NCBI RefSeq assembly: GCF_002104765.1
Contig: NZ_NCXM01000002.1
Location: 124,001-188,000 of the forward strand
Direction: 5' to 3'
Origin: Mycolicibacterium vulneris
GTDB lineage: Bacteria > Actinomycetota > Actinomycetes > Mycobacteriales > Mycobacteriaceae
Length of the DNA stretch: 64,000 nucleotides
Part shown: positions 59,532 to 64,000 of the stretch, in pieces
Position numbering within the stretch: position 1 is the first letter of the stretch
Layout: every line of letters starts with the position of its first letter
The notes under the pieces: generated by a model
The model's input: the letters and a program-made list of their open reading frames with translations, nothing else
Database searches by the model: none
Told to the model about the DNA's origin: nothing
Made by a program: the position numbers and the translations under genes

Positions 59532-60568
59532 TGACGGAGCCGAATCACACCAAAACCCTTGCGCAGCAATATGACTGCCTGCTGATCGATCTGGACGGCA
59601 CGATGTTTCGCGGTCGCCGGCCCACCGAGGGCGCGGTGCAGGCGCTGGCCGAGGTGCGCAGCCGCGCGTACTTCGTCACCAACAACGCGTCGCGCAGCGC
59701 CGACGAGGTCGCCGCGCACCTGACTGACCTGGGCTTCACCGCCGTCGCCGACGACGTCGCCACCAGCGCGCAAAGCGCCGCGCGGCTGCTGGCCGGCCAG
59801 TTGCCGTCCGGATCGCCGGTGCTGATCGTGGGCACAGAGGCCCTGGCCAACGAGATCACGGCCGTCGGCCTGCGGGCGGTGCGCAGCTACGACGACGATC
59901 CGGCCGCCGTCGTGCAGGGTCTGTCCCAGACCATCGGATGGCCGGAGCTGGCCGAGGCGGCGCTGGCGATCCGGGCCGGCGCGCTGTGGGTGGCGTCCAA
60001 CGTCGACCTGACCCTGCCCACCGAGCGCGGGCTGCTGCCCGGCAACGGATCATTCGTGGCCGCGCTGCGGGCGGCCACCGGTGGCGAGCCTCAGGTCGCG
60101 GGCAAGCCGGCGCCCGGACTGCTGCGGGATGCCGCGGCCCGCGGCGACTTTCACGCGCCCCTGGTGATCGGGGACCGGCTCGACACCGACATCGAGGGCG
60201 CCAACGCCGCCGAGCTGCCCAGCCTGATGGTGCTCACCGGGGTCAATTCGGCGCGGGACGCGGTGTACGCCAAGCCCGCCCAGCGCCCCACCTATATCGG
60301 CCACGACCTGCGCTCGCTGCACGCCGGCGGCGAGTCGCTCGCGGTCGGGCCGCAGCCGGGCTGGCGGGTCGAGGTCGCGGACACGACGATCAGCGTCAGC
60401 GGTGACGGGTCGGACGACGGGGACGGCCTGTCGATCGTCCGCGCGGTCGCGGCCGCGGTGTACGGCGCGGCGGGCTCCGACGCGGACTCAGAGGCGCTGC
60501 GGATCGAGGCCGCCGACGAGGGGGCGCGCGCCGCGCTGCAACGCTGGTCTTTGGTGCGGACCGACTGA
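59531..60568 (+). CDS. HAD-superfamily glycerol-3-phosphate phosphatase (Rv1692-like)
   Basis: 345 residues. HAD IIA type: nucleophile motif I LIDLDGTMF, motif II VTNNAS, motif III Lys near AGKPAPGLL, motif IV GDRLDTDIEGA. Rv1692 was shown to dephosphorylate glycerol 3-phosphate in phospholipid recycling; the same activity is inferred. The C-terminal ~70 residues form an extra domain typical of the mycobacterial enzyme. Confidence 0.9.
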   Translation: MTEPNHTKTLAQQYDCLLIDLDGTMFRGRRPTEGAVQALAEVRSRAYFVTNNASRSADEVAAHLTDLGFTAVADDVATSAQSAARLLAGQLPSGSPVLIVGTEALANEITAVGLRAVRSYDDDPAAVVQGLSQTIGWPELAEAALAIRAGALWVASNVDLTLPTERGLLPGNGSFVAALRAATGGEPQVAGKPAPGLLRDAAARGDFHAPLVIGDRLDTDIEGANAAELPSLMVLTGVNSARDAVYAKPAQRPTYIGHDLRSLHAGGESLAVGPQPGWRVEVADTTISVSGDGSDDGDGLSIVRAVAAAVYGAAGSDADSEALRIEAADEGARAALQRWSLVRTD

Positions 60569-60591
60569 CGGGTGACTAGCGTAGTAACGCG

Positions 60592-60777
60592 ATGACTATC
60601 GATCCCGATGAGATTCGCGCTGAAATCGACGCCCTGCTGGCCCGGCTTCCCCAGCCCGGGGACACCGAAGACCCCGGGAAGTTGCCGTCGCTCGACGAGC
60701 TTGAAGAGATAGCACGCCGCCTGTCCGAGGCGCACGACGTGCTGCTGGCTGCGCTGGAGTCGGCGGAGAAGGGCTGA
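60592..60777 (+). CDS. Short conserved acidic helical protein (Rv1693-like)
   Basis: 61 residues, acidic, predicted helical (DEIRAEIDALLARL and LDELEEIARRLSEAHDVLLAALES). The size and position match Rv1693 between the phosphatase and tlyA. No function known. It lies 23 bp after the phosphatase stop and 8 bp before tlyA. Confidence 0.8.
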   Translation: MTIDPDEIRAEIDALLARLPQPGDTEDPGKLPSLDELEEIARRLSEAHDVLLAALESAEKG

Positions 60778-60785
60778 GTGCGCGG

Positions 60786-61595
60786 ATGTCGCGACGCGCC
60801 CGCGTTGACGCCGAGCTGGTCCGGCGCGGACTGGCCCGGTCCCGTCAGCAGGCCGCCGAGTTGATCGGCGCGGGGAAGGTGAGCATCGACGGCATGCCGG
60901 CGCGCAAGCCGGGCACCGCCGTCGCCGTCACCGCCGCCTTGACGGTCGCCGAGGACGGCGAACGCGGCTGGGTCTCGCGGGGTGCGCACAAGCTCATCGG
61001 GGCGCTGGACGCCTTCGAGATTTCGGTCACGGGCCGCCGCTGCCTAGACGCCGGAGCGTCGACGGGTGGCTTCACCGAAGTCCTGCTGGATCGCGGCGCC
61101 ACCGAGGTCGTCGCCGTCGACGTGGGATACGGTCAGCTGGCGTGGTCGCTGCGCAGCGACGCGCGGGTGGTCGTCGTCGAGCGGACCAACGTTCGCGACC
61201 TGACGCCGGACGCGATCGGCGGACGCGCCGACCTTGTGGTCGCTGACCTGTCGTTCATTTCGCTATCGACGGTGTTGCCGGCGCTGGCTGGATGCGCCGC
61301 GCCCGGCGCGGATATCGTTCCCATGGTGAAGCCGCAGTTTGAGGTGGGCAAGGGCCTGGTCGGTGCCGGAGGTGTGGTGCACGACCCGGGCCTGCGCGCC
61401 GACGCCGTGCTGGCGGTCGCCGGCCGCGCGGGCGAGCTGGGCTGGCACACGGTCGGCGTCACGGCCAGCCCGCTGCCCGGCCCGTCGGGCAATGTCGAGT
61501 ACTTCCTGCGGCTGCGCGCCCAGGCCGATCGGCCGCTCGCCGGCGACGAGCTGGTGAGCGCGGTGCGGTGCGCGGTGGAAAGTGGGCCACAGTGA
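60786..61595 (+). CDS. tlyA: TlyA, 16S/23S rRNA 2'-O-methyltransferase
   Basis: 269 residues. N-terminal S4 domain (about 1-62, [20 protein letters not shown]) and FtsJ-like methyltransferase (about 63-265) with the AdoMet motif [16 protein letters not shown] and catalytic-type Lys/Asp residues ([17 protein letters not shown]). In M. tuberculosis it 2'-O-methylates C1409 of 16S and C1920 of 23S rRNA, which confers capreomycin sensitivity. The stop overlaps the nadK start (GTGA). Confidence 0.95.
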   Translation: MSRRARVDAELVRRGLARSRQQAAELIGAGKVSIDGMPARKPGTAVAVTAALTVAEDGERGWVSRGAHKLIGALDAFEISVTGRRCLDAGASTGGFTEVLLDRGATEVVAVDVGYGQLAWSLRSDARVVVVERTNVRDLTPDAIGGRADLVVADLSFISLSTVLPALAGCAAPGADIVPMVKPQFEVGKGLVGAGGVVHDPGLRADAVLAVAGRAGELGWHTVGVTASPLPGPSGNVEYFLRLRAQADRPLAGDELVSAVRCAVESGPQ

Positions 61596-62521
61596 ACGCA
61601 CACGCTGCACGCACCGTGCTGATGGTGGTCCACACCGGCCGTGACGAGGCCACCGAGACCGCGCGGCGCGTGCAGAAAGTGCTGAGCGACAACGGAATCA
61701 CGCTTCGTGTGCTGTCCGCCGAGGCGGTCGACAAGGGGCCTCTGCACCTGGCCCCCGACGACATGCGCGCCCTGGGTGTCGAGATCGTGGTGGTCAACGC
61801 CGACCCGCAGGCCGCCGAGGGCTGTGAACTGGTGCTGGCGCTGGGCGGCGACGGCACGTTCCTGCGGGCCGCCGAACTGGCCCGCAACGCCAACATTCCG
61901 GTGCTGGGCATCAACCTGGGCCGCATCGGCTTTCTGGCCGAGGCCGAGGCCGAAGCCATCGATCGGGTTCTGGAACATGTTGTCGCACAAGACTATCGGG
62001 TGGAGGACCGGTTGACGCTCGACGTGATCGTGCGCCACGGCGGTGACGTCTCCGTGCGCGGGTGGGCGCTGAACGAGGTCAGCCTGGAAAAGGGTCCCCG
62101 GCTGGGCGTGCTCGGGGTGGTCCTCGAGATCGACGGGCGCCCGGTGTCGGCGTTCGGCTGCGACGGGGTGCTGGTGTCCACACCCACCGGGTCAACCGCC
62201 TACGCGTTCTCCGCCGGCGGACCGGTGCTGTGGCCGGACCTCGAGGCAATTCTGGTGGTACCCAACAACGCTCACGCGCTGTTCGGCCGCCCCATGGTCA
62301 CCAGCCCGGATGCGACCATCGCGATCGAGATCGAGGCCGACGGGCATGACGCTCTGGTGTTCTGCGACGGCCGGCGCGAAATGTTGGTCCCGGCGGGCAG
62401 CCGGCTGGAGGTAAGGCGTTGCGACACGCCGGTGAAGTGGGCCCGGCTGGACAGCGCCCCGTTCACCGATCGACTGGTGCGCAAATTCCGGTTGCCGGTG
62501 ACCGGGTGGCGCGGGAACTGA
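61592..62521 (+). CDS. nadK: NAD kinase (PpnK)
   Basis: 309 residues from the GTG overlapping the tlyA stop, matching the 307-residue M. tuberculosis enzyme; an earlier in-frame GTG at 61568 lies in tlyA. Makes NADP from NAD using ATP or polyphosphate. The GGDGT motif ([14 protein letters not shown]), NEVSLEKG and [15 protein letters not shown] motifs are intact. Confidence 0.95.
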   Translation: MNAHAARTVLMVVHTGRDEATETARRVQKVLSDNGITLRVLSAEAVDKGPLHLAPDDMRALGVEIVVVNADPQAAEGCELVLALGGDGTFLRAAELARNANIPVLGINLGRIGFLAEAEAEAIDRVLEHVVAQDYRVEDRLTLDVIVRHGGDVSVRGWALNEVSLEKGPRLGVLGVVLEIDGRPVSAFGCDGVLVSTPTGSTAYAFSAGGPVLWPDLEAILVVPNNAHALFGRPMVTSPDATIAIEIEADGHDALVFCDGRREMLVPAGSRLEVRRCDTPVKWARLDSAPFTDRLVRKFRLPVTGWRGN

Positions 62522-62546
62522 CGACTCCAACGCAGGTGCCGACTGA

Positions 62547-64000
62547 ATGCTGACCGAAATCCGCATCGAGTCACTCGGTGCCATCAGCGCGGCGGTCGGG
62601 GAGTTCGACCGCGGCCTGACCGTGCTAACCGGCGAGACCGGTACCGGCAAGACCATGGTGGTGACCGGGTTGCACCTGCTCGGCGGTGCCCGCGCGGACG
62701 CCACCCGGGTGCGGTCCGGGGCCGACCGGGCGATCGTCGAAGGCCGGTTCACCACAACCGATCTCGACGAGGCCGTGATCGTCAAGCTGGACGACATGCT
62801 GGACGCATCGGGCGCGGAACGCGACGAGGACGGCAGCGTGATCGCGCTGCGCTCGGTCAGCCGTGATGGACCGTCGCGCGCCTACCTCGGCGGCCGCAGC
62901 GTGCCGGCCAAGTCGCTGGGCGACTTCACCGCCGGGCTGCTGACCCTGCACGGGCAGAACGATCAGCTGCGACTCATGCGGCCCGAGGAGCAGTGCGGCG
63001 CGCTGGACCGGTTCGCCAAGGCCGGCCCCGCGCTGGAGCGCTATTGCAAACTGCGCGACGCCTGGCTGTCGGCGCGGCGCGACCTTCTCGACCGCCGCAA
63101 CCGGATGCGCGAGCTGGCGCTCGAGGCTGACCGGCTGAACTTCGCCCTCAACGAGATCGACGCCGTGGACCCGCAACCCGGCGAGGACGACGCCCTGGTC
63201 GCCGAGATCCTGCGGCTCTCCGAACTGGACACCCTGCGCGAGGCCGCGGCCAGGGCCCGCGCGGCCCTGTCCTCGGATGAGGCGGACGGCTCCGGACTCA
63301 GCGCGACCGAAAGCCTGGGAAAGGCAAGGGCCGCACTGGAATCGACGGACGACGCGAAGCTGGTGGCGTTGGCCGGCCAGCTCGACGAGGTGCTGACCGT
63401 GGTCGTCGACGCGGCCGGTGAGCTGGCCGGCTTCCTGGAGGAGCTACCGGCCGATGCCAGCGCGCTGGAATCAAAACTGGCCCGGCAGGCCGAACTGCGC
63501 ACGCTGACCCGCAAGTACGCGGCGGACATCGACGGCGTGCTCGCGTGGGCCCGGGAGTCGCGGGAACGGCTGGCTCAACTCGATGTTTCGGAGGAAGGGC
63601 TGGCGTCCCTGGCGGCGCGGGTCGACGAGCTGGCGCGCGAATTGGCCCAGGCCGCGGTGGATCTCAGCAACATACGGCGCAAGGCCGCCAAGCGGCTCGC
63701 CAAGGAGGTCACCGCCGAGCTGTCCGGGCTGGCGATGGCCGACGCGCAGTTCAGCATCGACGTCACCCTCGACGCCGCGGCGAGCGCCGACGACGCCGCC
63801 GCGCTGATGATGCCCTCGGGCGAGCTGGCCCGTGCCGGCGCCGACGGCGTCGATCAGGTGGAGTTCGGCTTTGCCGCGCACCGCGGGATGGACCAGCTGC
63901 CGCTGGCTAAGAGCGCGTCCGGTGGCGAGTTGTCCCGAGTGATGCTGGCGCTGGAAGTGGTGCTCGCGGCATCCGCGACGGGCACCACCATGGTGTTCGA
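62547..64000 (+). CDS. recN: DNA repair protein RecN (3' partial)
   Basis: 484 codons are visible; the gene leaves the window, with about 100 residues missing relative to the ~587 of the family. SMC-like ATPase in double-strand break repair. Walker A GETGTGKT is near residue 33. Two coiled-coil arms (about 155-215 and 310-380) flank the hinge region, and the ABC signature SASGGELSR appears near residue 460. Walker B would follow beyond the end of the window. ATG 26 bp after nadK. Confidence 0.95.
   Translation, partial: MLTEIRIESLGAISAAVGEFDRGLTVLTGETGTGKTMVVTGLHLLGGARADATRVRSGADRAIVEGRFTTTDLDEAVIVKLDDMLDASGAERDEDGSVIALRSVSRDGPSRAYLGGRSVPAKSLGDFTAGLLTLHGQNDQLRLMRPEEQCGALDRFAKAGPALERYCKLRDAWLSARRDLLDRRNRMRELALEADRLNFALNEIDAVDPQPGEDDALVAEILRLSELDTLREAAARARAALSSDEADGSGLSATESLGKARAALESTDDAKLVALAGQLDEVLTVVVDAAGELAGFLEELPADASALESKLARQAELRTLTRKYAADIDGVLAWARESRERLAQLDVSEEGLASLAARVDELARELAQAAVDLSNIRRKAAKRLAKEVTAELSGLAMADAQFSIDVTLDAAASADDAAALMMPSGELARAGADGVDQVEFGFAAHRGMDQLPLAKSASGGELSRVMLALEVVLAASATGTTMVF

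Overview
The window is high-GC actinobacterial DNA from a Mycobacterium, most likely a slow grower. Gene order and protein sequence follow the M. tuberculosis block lysX - infC - rpmI - rplT - tsnR - Rv1645c - Rv1647/48 - pheST - argCJBDFRGH - pks10/7/8/17/9/11, then Rv1683-Rv1687c and mpg - tyrS - Rv1690-Rv1693 - tlyA - nadK - recN. Orthology statements come from remembered family sequences, not from a search. The species cannot be fixed from this window.

Layout. 1-5.8 kb: the end of a MoeY-like ThiF/nitroreductase fusion, a GAF-GGDEF-EAL c-di-GMP protein with a degenerate GGDKF motif, a small membrane protein and a membrane-anchored esterase. The first two sit elsewhere in M. tuberculosis, so this is a rearranged junction. 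5.9-11.8 kb: lysX (minus) diverges from the infC-rpmI-rplT ribosomal operon. infC has an ATC start codon and a long leader with an intrinsic terminator. 11.8-18.5 kb: a DUF2236 oxygenase-like gene with an operator in its promoter, an adenylyl cyclase, a membrane protein and pheST. 18.5-27.1 kb: the whole arginine pathway. It starts at a promoter overlapped by an ARG box that appears to give a leaderless argC mRNA, and two copies of a dispersed repeat supply ribosome-binding sites inside it.

27.1-45.5 kb is the most notable region: two type III polyketide synthases (Pks10- and Pks11-like) flank three type I synthases. Pks7-like and an unsplit Pks8/17-like protein are each KS-AT-DH-ER-KR-ACP. 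The Pks9-like protein is KS-AT-ACP with its KS active-site cysteine replaced by glutamine, the mark of a decarboxylating KSQ loading module. AT motifs predict methylmalonyl for Pks7 and malonyl for Pks8/17 and Pks9. There is no thioesterase. A plausible inference is that the line makes a short branched acyl starter that is handed to a type III enzyme.

45.5-49.3 kb is partly a gene graveyard: an intact ABC-F ATPase, a ~300 bp broken copy of its 5' end, a headless PAS-ANTAR gene, a headless short-chain dehydrogenase, and two small secreted proteins. 49.3-56.2 kb: a lipase/acyl-CoA-synthetase-like fusion, a Trm112-like protein, a TetR - ABC permease - ABC ATPase operon with a tandem palindrome over a leaderless promoter, and an ammonium transporter. 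56.3-64 kb: the housekeeping run mpg to recN; recN leaves the window. I see no tRNA, rRNA, CRISPR array, insertion sequence or prophage gene.
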